Assembly (NCBI RefSeq): GCF_022458985.1 | Contig: NC_061771.1 | Span: 31,325,764 to 31,389,763, forward strand | Reading direction: 5' to 3' | DNA: 64,000 nt | Source of the DNA: Mugil cephalus | Taxonomy: Eukaryota; Chordata; Actinopteri; Mugiliformes; Mugilidae | Shown here: one piece after another, positions 46,666-63,400 of the stretch | Layout: the number at the start of each line of letters is the position of its first letter | How positions within the stretch are numbered: the stretch's first letter is position 1 | Position numbers and translations under genes: made by a program | Notes under the pieces: generated by a model | What the model was told of the DNA's origin: nothing | Database searches by the model: none | What the model saw: only the letters and a program-made list of their open reading frames with translations

Positions 46666-46716
46666 CTGATCTCTGTGGTGTTGTGACCATCAACCTTTAT
46701 TTCTTCTTTCAATATG

Positions 46717-46749
46717 CCCTTCCTTCCTTCCTTCCTTCCTTCCTTCCTT
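46717..46749. repeat. (CCTT)n microsatellite
   Basis: About eight CCTT units just downstream of HPGD. Confidence 0.85.
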
Positions 46750-47049
46750 GTTCCGGGTAGAGCACCAGTATTGGCAGCAGCTGATACAATATTCTACTGA
46801 CCACATGGTGGCGCTGCTGCTGCTTTACACACAGACTGAGATCAAACCTGGTTCTTGTTTTATTTCTCTGTGACTCTGAGAGTTTCCGAACTCGACGTGT
46901 TGCAACATGTCGACCGGTTTCATCTGACTTTGTTTTCACAGCTCAGTCGACTGTGAGTCAGATCAGTTCAACATGTTGGACGTTTTCCAGAGACGTCTCT
47001 CCAGGAACCAGAAGTCATAGTCTGTTCATCTACACCCTCATCAACCCTT

Positions 47050-47278
47050 CCTGCCTTCCTTCCATTTCCTTCCTTCCTTCCTTCCTTCCTTCTTTCCTTC
47101 CATTTCCTTCCTTCGTTCCTTCCTTCCTTCCTTCTTTCTGTTCTTTCCTTCCTTCCTTCAATCCTTCCATTTCCTTCCTTCCTTCCATTTCATTCCTTCC
47201 TTCCTTCCTTCCTTGCTTCCTTCCATCCTTCCTTCCTTCCTTCCTTCTTCCTTCCTTCCTTCCTTCCTTCCTTCCATT
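47050..47278. repeat. (TTCC)n-rich repeat
   Basis: TTCC units with TTTCC, TTCG and TTCAA variants between HPGD and WDR17. Frames of the KEGR and SFLP type on either strand are by-products of the repeat. Confidence 0.85.
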
Positions 47279-47549
47279 AAGACGAGGACCTAGTTTTTCA
47301 GTTTTATCCATCGTTGGAGTTTAAAAACATTTTGGTGAATCAAGTTTGTGTCAAAGTTTTTCATTTAATTCACTCACAGTCTGAGACACTGATGAAAACT
47401 GTAACTGTTGGAACATTTAAATCAAATATGACTTTTTCAGTTTGTAGAACCAGACGTGAAACAAAAGCTTTGTTACGGTTTGTTGTTGGTGTTTTTTTTT
47501 TTTTTTTACAAAGAAACTCTCAAGTCTGGTCTAAATATTCTGTGGTAGT

Positions 47550-47555
47550 TTTATT
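47550..47555 (-). terminator. WDR17: WDR17 polyadenylation signal (candidate)
   Basis: TTTATT on the plus strand (AATAAA on the minus strand) about 200 bases past the WDR17 stop codon; the nearest such signal seen. Confidence 0.5.
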
Positions 47556-47753
47556 CCAGTGTTTTCTTTTTACAGCAGTAGAAGAGTTCGGCTTCATTCT
47601 CCAGTTAAGTCCCATCAGCCACAGACCATCCTCCCGTCCCGTCGCCTCAGGTCTCGTCACGCTAACCGCTACGCTAACCAACGCGGAGCTCTGCAGGCGC
47701 TGCCGACCCTGGAGGCCCAGTGTTCCACCTCTGCTTTCTCTCTAACCTCTGCG

Positions 47754-50700
47754 TTAGAAGGGGTTGATGCGGAGTCCTGTTCCCAGCGGAGAGAAGGGGT
47801 TGACCTTCGCCCACATTAAGGCGTCGTTGAGGGAGATCGCTGATTTACTGTCCTCCAGCAAAAACACTGGACCCTGCAGGAGCAAACAGAAACACACACA
47901 GACTCATGGTTCTGAGTTAAAGGACACGACGCGTTCCACCGCTTAGAGTCTGAACTGATGAGAGGAACCACAAACCTGTATCCTGTGTCCGGTGAAACAT
48001 GAAAGCTGAAGGTCCGAGTGGCTCGGGAGGTTGGAGCCGGTCACGTAGTCGGCACCGCACAGAACCAACGAGGCTGAGACAGGAAGACACATACGTATAT
48101 ATCTATATATAAACCCACTGGCCAAATCATTAGGTACGTTATTAAACACCACAGACAAGTAGAAAGATGATTTACTTATTTTTAAGAATAAGAAGTTTTT
48201 ATTGTCGTTGTCCAGTGAAAACTACTTTAAATATTTACAAGCTTTTATCGTGAAAGTTTAGCCTACAGTACTTCCAGGCAATGTTGTCACTTCCTGTAAA
48301 CATTTGTTTTATTTAAATATTTAGTTGTTTTGTATTTTGAAACTGCAACAGACACAAAGCCGCTCCCATCTGTTTATTATTTAGTTTAGGCTGGTTGGTC
48401 CCCTGCAGTCGGTCTCTGTATTCATCCTCATCCAACAGTAGAGCACAAATATTGTCTTGGAGTTCCACAAGGCTCTAGTTAAGCTCCTCTCATTTTTCCT
48501 GAAACCAAACACGCTGGCCAAATATTTAGGTTACACTAATGAAAAGAGCCCTGATCTCGAAGTATTCAGCTTTTAGTTTCAAATAACTGTGATAACATAA
48601 TGACAGAGACGTTGAGTTCTGAGGTTTGTTGAACTACTGAACTGGCTTCACATGTGTCCCCAATGAACTGATAAGTCACAGCGAATTTAACTGTTACTGA
48701 TAAAAGTAGGTTAAGAGTCTTTACCAGAGTCCGTCGGCTGGATTCTCCTCTCGAGGCAGCTGAACTCTTCTCTCTGATATTCTGACGGAGGACTGTTAAA
48801 AATAGACAGAGATGAGCCAACAATAAAGAGACAGAAACTCTAATGTTCAACCATACGACTGTATAAATATGGACAGTGGAACAGCTCCTCTAAAGTGAAG
48901 ACAAAGCAAGCAGAGCTCCCCCTGGTGGCTGGAGGCTGCAGTATAGGTCATTAGCGCCAACAAACTAAAACACTGAAACACACGTCAAATAATTTTTTTC
49001 TTTGACGTTTCTATCCTTTTAGGTAGTTGATATAAAGTTGATGAATGTCCAAGAGTCAATTATTTTTTTGGATAAGTTTAGTTTTGGTTTGTTGTTTGAT
49101 GTTAGAGAAACAGGATGTGACATGATGGCGACCATCATTTGCCATGTCATCCACTCCGTAAAGAATTCCTGTCAGACCGTGAGAGTTATAAAAACTATTT
49201 TTAAAAATAAGTCCAGTGAATAATCAAACGTTTCCTACAGTAGAGTGTGGTATTTATTAAACAGAAAGGAAGTGGGGATACGTTGTCCATGTTTATATAC
49301 AGTCTATGGGTCACACTTATTATGTGTTCACCACTTTGTATTGATGGAGACATTGGTACTGTCTAGAGCCGTGGTTCACAACCTGACATGGTTCAGTGAA
49401 GTCAGGCAAGATGGAGACACCAGAGTGAGCTCCAAAACCTACGTATGGGTTCAGTCACTACAAAATGTTTCTACACAAAGTACGGAGGTCTTGACCTACA
49501 TGCCGTTGGTTTGTGTACAGGCTCGCCAGGCGTCCAGCTCCACTGAAAGCTGCTCGATCTTCAGAGGAACACATACCTCCCTTCGCTTCAACAGCTGACT
49601 GGAAAACACAAATATTTAAACAATTACCACTTATCGGTTTATCGGTCTTATCGGCCAACTGAGGTGATTTTTTGTTTGTAAGAAGCAAACAAACCAAGTT
49701 ATTCCACTCAACTAGTTTTAATTTCCTTATCACAGTAGCGCAGAATTAGGCAAGAATATATAAAAAAAATCAAATTGTAAAGAATATACAAATAATAACA
49801 GCACTCTGACATTCTGTAAATACAGTGTGGGCTTGGAATTAATAATATAATAACAACAACATAAATTTGCTTAAAGCATCATTTTGTCCACTCTCATGTT
49901 GATAAAAATTAGCACAATGTCCCTTTAAGATCAAAACTGATTTTAAAAAAGTGTGAGTTAACCATGCGATTAATTGCGATTAATTAGATTAATCTATTTA
50001 CAGTAGGGCTGTGTTTTAAAAAAAAGTTTTAAGATTTGAAAGATTTAATATCAATATCAATTCCTAATTAATTCTTCTTTTTTTTTTTAAATACACGCCA
50101 GTTTTCCCTTAGAAACGACATCACAAGACAATAAGATTCGTTAAAGAACATGACAGAAGCTCCAACTTCATCAGGACTGAAGATGATTGGATTTAAAAAG
50201 TCGGGGGACAGAGAAGAGCTGGACGAAGACACATGAAAGACGAGAATCTGGAGGGAGAAGATGGAGGAGACACCAGAAAACCTCTGGAACCAAAATGATT
50301 ATGAATTGTTATCGAGTCAGGAAATCACACCCAGTCTACATCATCAGGCCAAGCAAAAATTATTTTTTTTAAAAATAAAACACTAGACTGCAGTGATCCC
50401 ACAAACTACCTGGAGGTATTTAAATGATCTGCACCCTTTACCTGGTGTATTCGTAGAGTGCGGGTACGATGCTGGAGTATTGTCTCCTGATGGCCAGTAG
50501 AGCTCCAATATAACCACAGAGGATGAGCAGCTCACTCCGGGCTCTAGGGACGAACGCACAGGAACGTTTAGTGTCTAATACAGTATGGATAAATGAATGA
50601 ATACTGACAATAAAGTGATCGGTTACTCTGTGAGCTTGGCCACCAGGAGTCTGTCGGTCCTGATGTAACTCATCAGGTCCAGGATCGGCTGGACGCTGTC

Positions 50701-53700
50701 CACCGTCCAATCAGAGCCCGCCAGCTGTTCTGGTGAGGAGGACACATTATGGAGACGCCGTGTTAGCTGGTTGCTCTTTCTCGGACGTCCCTAACATCTC
50801 GCGGCGTACCTTTAACGTGATCGATGCCGATGTTCAGGGCGTTTTCAGGCTCGGAGCTCAGCAGGTGGAATTTAACCGCCGAGAATAAATCTCCTTCACC
50901 GACGGCTGCTTCCGCCAAGGATTTACACTCCTCCACCGAAGGGAGGCCGCACTTCAGCGACAAACAAGAACATGTTGATATCGTTAACGTAATCAGTCAT
51001 AACATTATGACCAGCTTCATGACCAGTGGAGGCCTGGACTCCTCGATAGTGATGTCCAGATCGACACTGAAAGGTCGATACTTGCGATACCAGGCTGTAA
51101 AATCGATTCTCAAATCAAAATATCGTTATTTTTGATACTTCAGTCATTGGAGGTAATGTATTAACTCAGTGGAAAGCAACTAAGCTGTTGAGTCGTGGCA
51201 ACACAACAAACCTTGTGAAACACCTCAGGTTAAACCATAACACAGAATACGAGGCGTTTATGATGAGGAGGACAGAAGAGGAGAGAACAGGGTCAGGTTT
51301 AAGATGAAAGGTTTCATTTCATAGTAACGATGCTGAGGTAGGAGCTACGAGTCAAAGGAACATCCACAAGAACAGAAGGAACCAAGGTCTCAATGCATCA
51401 CAATGTCTCCACCGGTTTGTTCTTCTTCCCATAATGCATCCTGGTGTCATGTGTCCATTCCTGGTCCAGTTAAGTTTCTCCAAACTAAACAAAGTGTGAT
51501 CCACTGAGAAAGGTGCCAGATAAATAAAGTCATACACCTTATAGTGTCAAAACTGATAAAAAATATCCACAAAGAAGAAAAAAGTATAAAAGAGAGATGG
51601 GTCTCTGCATAAAGACTTAAGTTATCTCAATGTAAATCAAGTTAAACCGTTGGTTAAATGACAACAGAGACGATTGAAGAAGAATATTCTGGAGAGTATT
51701 TGTCTTTGATTTGATTTGTTTCGCTAAGATAAATTTGCATTATTTGAAAAAAAAAAAAACGTCCCTTTGAAAAAAATGTGATTAACGCTGAAAATCATAC
51801 GATTAAATATTTCAATCTATTGACATTAAGGCTTAGTTTACAGAAAAAGATTTCTGGTTTAAATTAGTCTTGATTGGAAACTGAAAACAGACTAATATTA
51901 TTAGTCATAGTGGTCATAATGTTATGGCTGAGCGGTGTAACACTGCACTCACCCGTTCATGTAGCTGGTTGATTTCAGAGGCACTTCCTGGGTAGAACGC
52001 ACACAGCTTGGCCAGTAGAACGTGGTTGTCGGGAATCATCCCCAGCAGGTCGGCCGACAGCTCCCTGCGAGAACAAACACACCAGGAAAGGTTTGTTTCA
52101 TGTGACGTCAGGTCAACGTGTTCACACCAAAACAAACACACACTCATGTCCCTGGACAGACCACAACGAAAGGCCGTTATCATGACAACGCAAAAAGTAA
52201 TCAAGATTAGGCGTGTGCATGTCGATGCAGAAATACTGGTATCGCACATTCCTAATCGAGATCAAAGCAGAACGCGGTCGTACCATGTGGGCGTCGTCAT
52301 GTACTTCCTGGCCAAGAGCTCCAGGCAGTAAGCTGTGCTCTGATTGGCTGCATCTCCGAGGACGAGGCCCACGCACGCGGCCAGCTCAAGCTCGTTGCCT
52401 CTGATCAGACTGGACATGGCTAGCTGGAGACAGACACACTTTTTAAAGCTTTTTTTTTTTTTTTTCTCGTGGGTGGACCCTAACACGCTTCGGTACTAAA
52501 GAGACGGTGGTGATGTTCACCTTGATGTCGTCCACAGCCAGGTGGCAGCACGCCGCCAGCACCGAGCATCCGTCCTGGAAGTACCACTCAGCCAGTTCCT
52601 TACAAACTTTATGGAGGAGACTGGAGGGAAAAAGAAAAAAGAAAAAACGTTTTATGGAGACAGTTATCGAAGGCGTCCAAGATTAAATCCTCAAATCTGA
52701 GTCTGATCCACACGTCTGGGTGTCGGTGCATCTTTTAGAGCTGAAACCTCCGATGAAATGTCTGCTAGAAACTTTATAAGTCCAATTGTCTTTGTTCCAG
52801 GTTTGTTTTCAAACCGTCTGGTTCTGAAAGGACATCGTGTTGGTTCGTAGCTTTTGCAAAATGTCGTCTTCTGCAAAACTGGAATAATAATGTTGACGGC
52901 AAGAAATCAAACTTGCAAAAATACAAAAGACATATATTTAATTCTATAGGTAGAAGATTAGTTGTATTAACACTAGATGAATATTGCACATATTGATTGT
53001 TATTACTTATCCTACACAGTGTAAATCTACAGCTGTAATATAAACCTCCTTAGCTATTAGTTATTAGTAGTTGGAATCATATTTATTGTAATGAAGTTGA
53101 CGGATTGATGGTGTATATCATAGGTGGTACAAAAGGGGGGTCGCAAAATCTTTGGTTGATTAGACATTTTTTTGTATATATCTTTTAATTTTCTATAAAT
53201 TATCAATTTTTAAACACACAATAACATGAATCCTACATATTTCAATTCAGCCCTCGAGTCTTTCAACGCACTGTTTCATACAGAGCGCCACCTGTCAATC
53301 TAAGCCGCCTGTACACAGTAAGCCCCGCCCCTATCGCTGCTGAGCCAATCACAAGGCCGCATATTACACATTGACTCTGTCAGGTTCCCCACGATTGGCT
53401 GAGAGTCTCCTTAAGTGAAATCCAGAAGCACTCTGCAATTTATATATATATATATACATGTACAGATGTATGTATGTTTATGTTTAGGGCAGTTGCACGG
53501 CCACCCTAATGTTGCACGTTCAAAATTTTAAAAAATGCATATTTGAACCTGTGTATTATTTTAGTAGATTAATATTAAAATGATAATGATGTATATTTAT
53601 AAATAGAAGTTTAGTAGAGTTTAATATAAAACACATATAATAGGTGAGGGGAGTCCCTACTTAATTTCTCCATCAGTTTGGGGCCCTTGACCTGAAACAA

Positions 53701-53880
53701 GACCCCTGATGTTCATGGTATGATTATAAGCTGTATATTGGCGCCGTCATTCAACAGTCATTCGTCACTGTTGTGTTGCGGTTGGTTTTACCTCTGGTAT
53801 TGCTGCCTGTTGTCCACGTCATTAGTCGTGTGGTTGACGGACGAACTCGGAGGTGCACGGATGTTTCCCTCACACGCTCC
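47754..53880 (-). CDS. WDR17: WD repeat-containing protein 17, C-terminal part (11 exons)
   Basis: Exons on the minus strand, 5' to 3': 53880-53792, 52620-52521, 52423-52284, 52064-51953, 50951-50810, 50729-50627, 50543-50442, 49598-49500, 48792-48725, 48073-47976, 47873-47754. Every junction is GT..AG with matching phase and the sum is 1173 bases, 390 codons plus stop. Marker stretches are KELAEWYFQDGCSVLAACCH, LDLMSYIRTDRLLVAKLTE and CGYIGALLAIRRQYSSIVPA. I recognise this as the alpha-helical C-terminal region of WDR17; the N-terminal WD40 propellers would lie beyond the gap at 53944-54443 and are not in the window. The protein's molecular role is poorly known. The gene symbol is from memory of the family and could be confirmed by one protein search. 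Confidence 0.8.
50993..51931. mobile_element. TIR-bounded element filling a WDR17 intron, with hAT-like relic inside
   Basis: TCAGTCATAACATTATGACC at 50993-51012 is the inverted match (one mismatch) of the sequence at 51912-51931, about 939 bp apart. Inside, the frame near 51190-51300 reads NTTNLVKHLRLNHNTEYEAF, like the second half of a BED zinc finger of hAT transposases. The ends look Tc1/mariner-like, so this may be a nested insertion. The element occupies about 94% of the intron 50952-51952. Confidence 0.5.
52882..53791. other. WDR17 intron; no feature beyond a short TA run
   Basis: The intron between the exons at 53792 and 52620 contains AT-rich sequence with a (TA)n at 53443-53455 and no recognisable gene. 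Confidence 0.5.
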
Positions 53881-53943
53881 CTGAAAATCATTGACAGCCC
53901 TCATCATTCCTGACGCTGACGTATCCATCATTACCGCCTCATT

Positions 53944-54443
53944 NNNNNNNNNNNNNNNNNNNNNNNNNNNNNNNNNNNNNNNNNNNNNNNNNNNNNNNNN
54001 NNNNNNNNNNNNNNNNNNNNNNNNNNNNNNNNNNNNNNNNNNNNNNNNNNNNNNNNNNNNNNNNNNNNNNNNNNNNNNNNNNNNNNNNNNNNNNNNNNNN
54101 NNNNNNNNNNNNNNNNNNNNNNNNNNNNNNNNNNNNNNNNNNNNNNNNNNNNNNNNNNNNNNNNNNNNNNNNNNNNNNNNNNNNNNNNNNNNNNNNNNNN
54201 NNNNNNNNNNNNNNNNNNNNNNNNNNNNNNNNNNNNNNNNNNNNNNNNNNNNNNNNNNNNNNNNNNNNNNNNNNNNNNNNNNNNNNNNNNNNNNNNNNNN
54301 NNNNNNNNNNNNNNNNNNNNNNNNNNNNNNNNNNNNNNNNNNNNNNNNNNNNNNNNNNNNNNNNNNNNNNNNNNNNNNNNNNNNNNNNNNNNNNNNNNNN
54401 NNNNNNNNNNNNNNNNNNNNNNNNNNNNNNNNNNNNNNNNNNN
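53944..54443. other. Assembly gap 3 (500 N)
   Basis: A run of exactly 500 N. The left side is WDR17 intron (minus-strand gene, 5' part missing) and the right side is a glycine-receptor gene (plus strand, 5' part missing). Confidence 0.99.
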
Positions 54444-57403
<2,960 letters not shown>

Positions 57404-57443
57404 AGGAGCGTTCACACCAGGACCCTGCACCTCCCGCCCTCTA

Positions 57444-60400
57444 AAGCCCCGGCCTGGACCAAAGGAAGGAGAACGACGTCAGGACGAGGAGGCTCCTCCT
57501 TCTCTTCAAAGTCACGAGAACAGACGTTCAAACTAATCGACGATGGGGAGTTCAGGTTCTCCGTCTGTGATCTGCTGTAAAGATCTGAGACTATTTCTGC
57601 TCTGATCACTGATCACAAAGTCTTCAAAATATATTTATTTCTATTCATAGTGTGCTTCCAATAAGAAGAAGTTATAATAAAAAACAAACAAACATCACGT
57701 AGAGCAAAAAACTTTATAAAAGCAGAACACATACGGCCACTCTTCCCTCTGGAGTAACATGAGTTTTTAATAAGATATATATTTAAAAAAAAAGGTACAA
57801 AGCACCAACAAAAGAAATATTATTTCCTGTAATATTAGAAACAAAAAACCTCCAGAACTTCACTGTACAATGCACTATTACAGAGGACACAGGCAAAACT
57901 AAAGCAAATCAAAACAGGCCTTCAGCTTGGATCTGAACGTCGTCACCAAACATGTGACCTTGACTCAGCCTCGCCTCCGAGACCTCCCGCTTCTTCACTC
58001 ACTTTAAGTTTCTACCTCCTTCAAAATCTTAAACAAAACCAGCTGCAACCACCAACAGATGCATTTATTTTAGTCTTAGCTGACACTTACTCAAATGGCA
58101 ACGTTCAGAGGAGGTTTCTGAGTCATTCAGGGCGGATCGTGTTTAACTTCACACCTCCGTAGCGAAGTGTTGAGGCGTGAAGTGTGGTTCGATCTGATAT
58201 GACGAGCCTAAAATAAATTCAGAGACATGAACATGTGGTTAGCCAAAACTGTCCTCAGCCTCTGAACAACATTTGCAGTTCATGTTTCACGTCTTTCATT
58301 TTGAGTTATTGCCACAGTTAAATACTTCAGCGGGTCGAAAGTTAGCGTATTGCCACTGCCGTAGATAAAAGTTTTGGGGGGTCCCTAGGGAGGTCCTCTA
58401 ACGTCATGAAAATTTAGCACAGTGCCACTGCTTTAGTTTAAAGTTTTTCAGAGCTGCCTCTTGAAGCTACTCGTCTGTGGTCAGCTGAGAAAGAGGTTAG
58501 AAACTCCCCTCAGTCTCTGAACAACACGTGTATTTCGATTTTCACCTCTTCTCATTTTGAAGTATTGTCACATTTAAATACTTTAACGGGTCAAAACTTT
58601 GCACGTTGCCACTTGTTGTAGTTTAAGGTTTGGGCCTCAGTCAGGACTCCTACTGTCACTAGCTGTGTTTCCATTCCCCCCAAAAATGCCTAAAACCTAA
58701 ATATCACAACAAAAAACTGGCAAACCCCTCAAATATCTAAAGCTAAAACATTTTTACTCTCTAGTGAGGTGGTTTTTCAGACGTATTGATATGAGTGCAA
58801 TGGAAACACTTTTTTTTTCATTTCCCGTCACCGGAAACGATGCCAGGGGTCATGTGACCAGTTCATCTGAAGTCGATCTTCCTCGAAGTGAAGTCAATTT
58901 ACGAGAGTTACAGCTCGTCCGCAAACACTTTTCAATGGAAACACGTACATTCGTATTTCGCAAAAAAACTGAAATGGAAACGCAGCTAATGAAAAATTAG
59001 CTCATTGCCACAGTTTAAAGTAGTTTTTCAGCCCTTGGGGGCCCCCTACTGGCCTGGCGCCCCTCACAGCCTGACAGCTGCTCCTCTGGTCATAGTCTTT
59101 TCTCTAAAAACAAATGCCGTCCCTTTAAGAACATCCCTCCCTTTTCCAACGAGAGAGCAGGAACGTGAAAACACTGTTTACAGACGCCGAGCTGAAACAG
59201 TTTTTGTCTTAGCGCTCCCACCTCACCCTCAGGAGTTCAGACTGGACATAAAAAAGAGAAAAAGAACAGATGGAAATTCTTAAAACTCAGAGAAATGAGC
59301 TGTTAAACAAAGACGGCTTTCATTGTGTGTTTCATTATGTGAAGGAAAGGAAATCCTTCCCCCATGTGTCGGTGATAAAGTTTTCACTGATACTTTGGTC
59401 TTTTCTCTGAATATTTCTCTCTGTGTTCTGTCTGTTTTGTTGTGCTGGTGATGAAATGTCAAACCTCAGCGTTTATTATTAACGTGTTTCCCTTGGCTCC
59501 AGATTCGACCTTCAGATCTGTATCTGTAGCATGACGTTGTGTGTTTTCTCTCTTCAGCCACGAGTGCTTTAACTCCTCGAAAGATTCCTGCAGCGTTGCA
59601 GGTTTCCAGGCTCGTATATGCCACTAGAAAAAAAAAGCGTCTTTAAACATCCACAAACACCAAAGCAGTGGGATCATGCAGGACCCCTGCCAAGTGTTTC
59701 CTTTCGCACAGTTGGCCCCGACCCAGGATCTGCATGTAGCACTGAGTAGCAGCAGCCAGCTGGACTCTAACCTCACATATCCTCAGTTACTCTCTCTGGC
59801 CAGATCATTAGGTACACTAGTGAAAACAGCCCTGCTCTAAACTCCTCTAAACTCTTTGTGACAGTTTTTCAGTTTTTAAAGACAACACACCAGTAGACGG
59901 ATGATTTATTTTGGACATCAGAGCATATCTGAGAATATCTTTTGAGCTACTTTTAACATTTAGGAGGTTTTATGTCTGTAAATAGTTGTGGGGCCATTGC
60001 TGTATTTTAAAGTTTGTCCTGATCCAGAGGGGGTTTAAAAAAAAAAAAAAAAAAAAAAAGGCAACTGTTAGATTTTGAGCAGACGTTTCATCTGAGCAGC
60101 TTCTTCGGTTCTAAGCGACTGGTGGGAAGTTGAGGTTTGAATAGGGAACTCTGCGGGTAAAACCATCAGACACAGTTCAGTTCATTTCAAACCCGGTGAA
60201 ACACTTAGACAAACTGGTCCACCCCAAACACAAAAGACCCAGGTGGAAACAGAGTAATGTAGCTTACGCTGTTTAGTGCAGTGAGGAAGGAGTTTTAATC
60301 TGCCACTGATGTACAACACAGTACTTCTGTTTCCAAGAAGTTTCAAACCGATTCACTCGTTGAGCCTCTCACAATGGCTTCTTTAGAGCACCATTCAAAG

Positions 60401-63400
60401 GTAAAGTGGTTTGCCACACATAACGACAGGTTAGTATCCAGCCGTTACTGGATTAGTGGCACCAGTTTCTGTGTTTTACAGAAACAAGTCAAACAAGTTT
60501 CTGATGGGTTTCAACCACAGAGTTCAGTATTTAAACCTCCACTTCCCACAAGTCTCTCAGAACTGAAACTACTCGGATGAAACGTCTTCAAGAAACGCTG
60601 CAGGTCCAGTTTCCTTTTTAAAAAACACCTTTTGGATAAAAACCATGACCTGGATGACTGAGAACCTTCACAGACGTTTCTCCTGATGAATATTGTTTAG
60701 GAGTCAGAACTCTAGTGAACGATTTCTTTGGAACCTGTTTATCAGCTTTTAGTTTTGCCCAAATGATGAATCCAACAGGTTTTATTTTGAAAGTCTCACC
60801 AGAAATATAGCTATGCATTGCCTTCCCGCAGACCACAAGGTGGTCCACTTGGTAGTAGTATGTTTCCTATTTATGGCTACTTCTTCGTCTCCACAATTTT
60901 GAAATTGATTATTTTGATTCGAAGGTTATGGCGTGTGTGTCCCGCAGTAACCTAAAAGCGATTTATAATCTGACATATACATCGTCCCTGCTGTTGGCCT
61001 CTGGTAGGTAATGCCTCCTAAAACAACAGCCGAGCAGTAAATCTCATCTTGGAGTTCCGCAAGGCTCTAGTTAAGTTCCTCTTAAATTTATATTATATCT
61101 TATAGATTTTGGCTGTTTTTTGTCAGTTCCTTCCTTAAACCAAATATGTATAGTTTTTACACAGTTTACAACAAACCAACAACCTACATACACTCACGGG
61201 CCAAAACATTAGGTACACTAGTGAAAGCAGTCTAGTAGTAAATCTAGTCTTCATGAACTTCCTGGGATTCAGAAGTAGTTTATAATTGGGATGTTGGTTC
61301 AGTTGTGTTTTAAAGTCTCTGAGTTGAATTTTTAAAGCAGCCCGTTCTCTAATACATATAATAAATAACTGATGATGCTGTGAAGTGTTTGAAGGCTGAA
61401 ACACTGAAAATATACAAGATTTCAGTTCCACAAGGCTCTATTTAAGTTCCTCTTGTTTTTACTTTTAGAGAGATCTCACTATATTTTCCTTCCTTCAACC
61501 AAAGCCTTGTGTATTACTTACACGTTTTAAGACAAATTGACAACCTATATACACTCACTGGTCAGATCATTAGGTACGGTAATGAATGCATTTCAATATA
61601 AAAGTCCCGCTCCAAATAGTCTTCATTAAGGTTCTGGTATTCAGGAGCAGCTAATAGCTGAGAGAGATGTTGATTCAGCCGTGTTTTCATTGTGGAGGCT
61701 GTTGTTTGTTGAGTTATTGAACTGTAGCTTGTCCCAACATGTGTATCAGTCAGTCCAGACTTCACTAGTGTACCTAATTAACTGGCATGGCAGGATGTGA
61801 GAAGCCAAATTTACAGTAAGTTAGTTGAGAAAACATCATTAAGTGCATATTTTTCTCTTGCCAAACTTCCTCAAAGAAGTTTCACTTCTCTAAATCCTGC
61901 TTTTTATAATCTAGTTCTCTAAAGTGAAAGAAATCTTCATTGATGTCTTTCAGAAACTGTTTCCTGGAAGGATTTAGTCACGCCAGTGATTCCTATAAGG
62001 TTTTCAGAGCGTTGTGGTGTCCTCATCCAAGCAGCCAGATCTGTCCAGAAGTTTAATTCATGTACAAGAAATTCTGTTCCTTTTTTAGTATTATTTTTTT
62101 TTTGAAGCACTACCACTGCACTTAAACCTCTCATGAGCTACAAAGTTCCTCTTTACAGCAGTCACTGTTTTGTGTTGCCTGGCCAGCAAATTCTGTTTGT
62201 GACTTTTTCTACTGTGAGCGAACACACTGCTGTGTATTTGGAATTATGACAGTTTGTCCATAAAACAAGTGTTTTGGGAATCTATCGCCACTCGCATATT
62301 GAATTTATTTTAATGAAGTTTATCGGGCAGATTTGAAAAGCATGTACTTATAACGGTAATGTCACAGAGGCCTGTAGGGTCAGATGTCACATCAACATCC
62401 AAATCATTAGTCTCCAGGTTAAAGGTCCTTCCTTCCTTCCTTCCTAAATCTGGATCATCATCTCCAAGTCAACATCCATGTGTTCTTGGTTCTGGTCCAG
62501 TGGGTAGGTAGAGATCCATCAGACAGCAGCTGATACAATATTCTACTGACCACATGGTGGCGCTGCTTCTGATTTACACACAGACTGAGATCAGATCTTT
62601 AGTTCTGGCTGGGGACGCATGAAGAGACACATTTTAATTAACACACAGGGACTTAAGGAGCCTGAACTTAAAGTAAGACCAGATGTTAATGTGAGGACGA
62701 TGCGTTGACATCCTGATGACGGGAAACTCTACTCTGTTTCTGTTTTAACTCAACGACGATTCATTCTGTAGGAAAAGATTTGACGTGTATCGCTTGGAAA
62801 ACTTTCCGTCTTCAGTAAGATGCTGAACCCTGATCATTTTGTTTTTATGTGCAGGTTTTCTCAGACCAAAGCTGCAGCACTTCTTTCACCAGGTTTTCAT
62901 TTCAGATTTTCAACAAACTGCATGTAAAAAAATAAACAAAAAAATTGCGGTTAAACTCTGCTGCTGTGGAGAAGACGTCGTTAAACTGTGAAAATTACTA
63001 GTCAGAGTTCACTGAGCCGTACATTGACAATTATTTTGTTTTGTAGCTACACACCTTAACCACATCAGTTGAGTCATTGTACACAGTGCTCTGTTTGCAG
63101 TCTTTTTGTAAAACAAGATGTGCATATTTTACATTATCTAATTAAAATTTCTTGATTTAAAATAAACATTGACACCACGTCTTAAAGTTGGTCGTTTTTC
63201 TTTTAGTTTCTCAGTTCCACCGTCTCCCAGGGAGTTCTAGGTTGTCGGTTGACACATGTTCTTGTGAAACATCACCATCTTTGTCCAAGTTCTGTTCCAG
63301 TTCAAATACCCAGATGCTTTCTCGACCTGCCGGTTTCCTTGAGGACACATCTGGAGATAATTTGGATGGACTTGGCGCAGCCAGGTATCCCAGAATGCAT

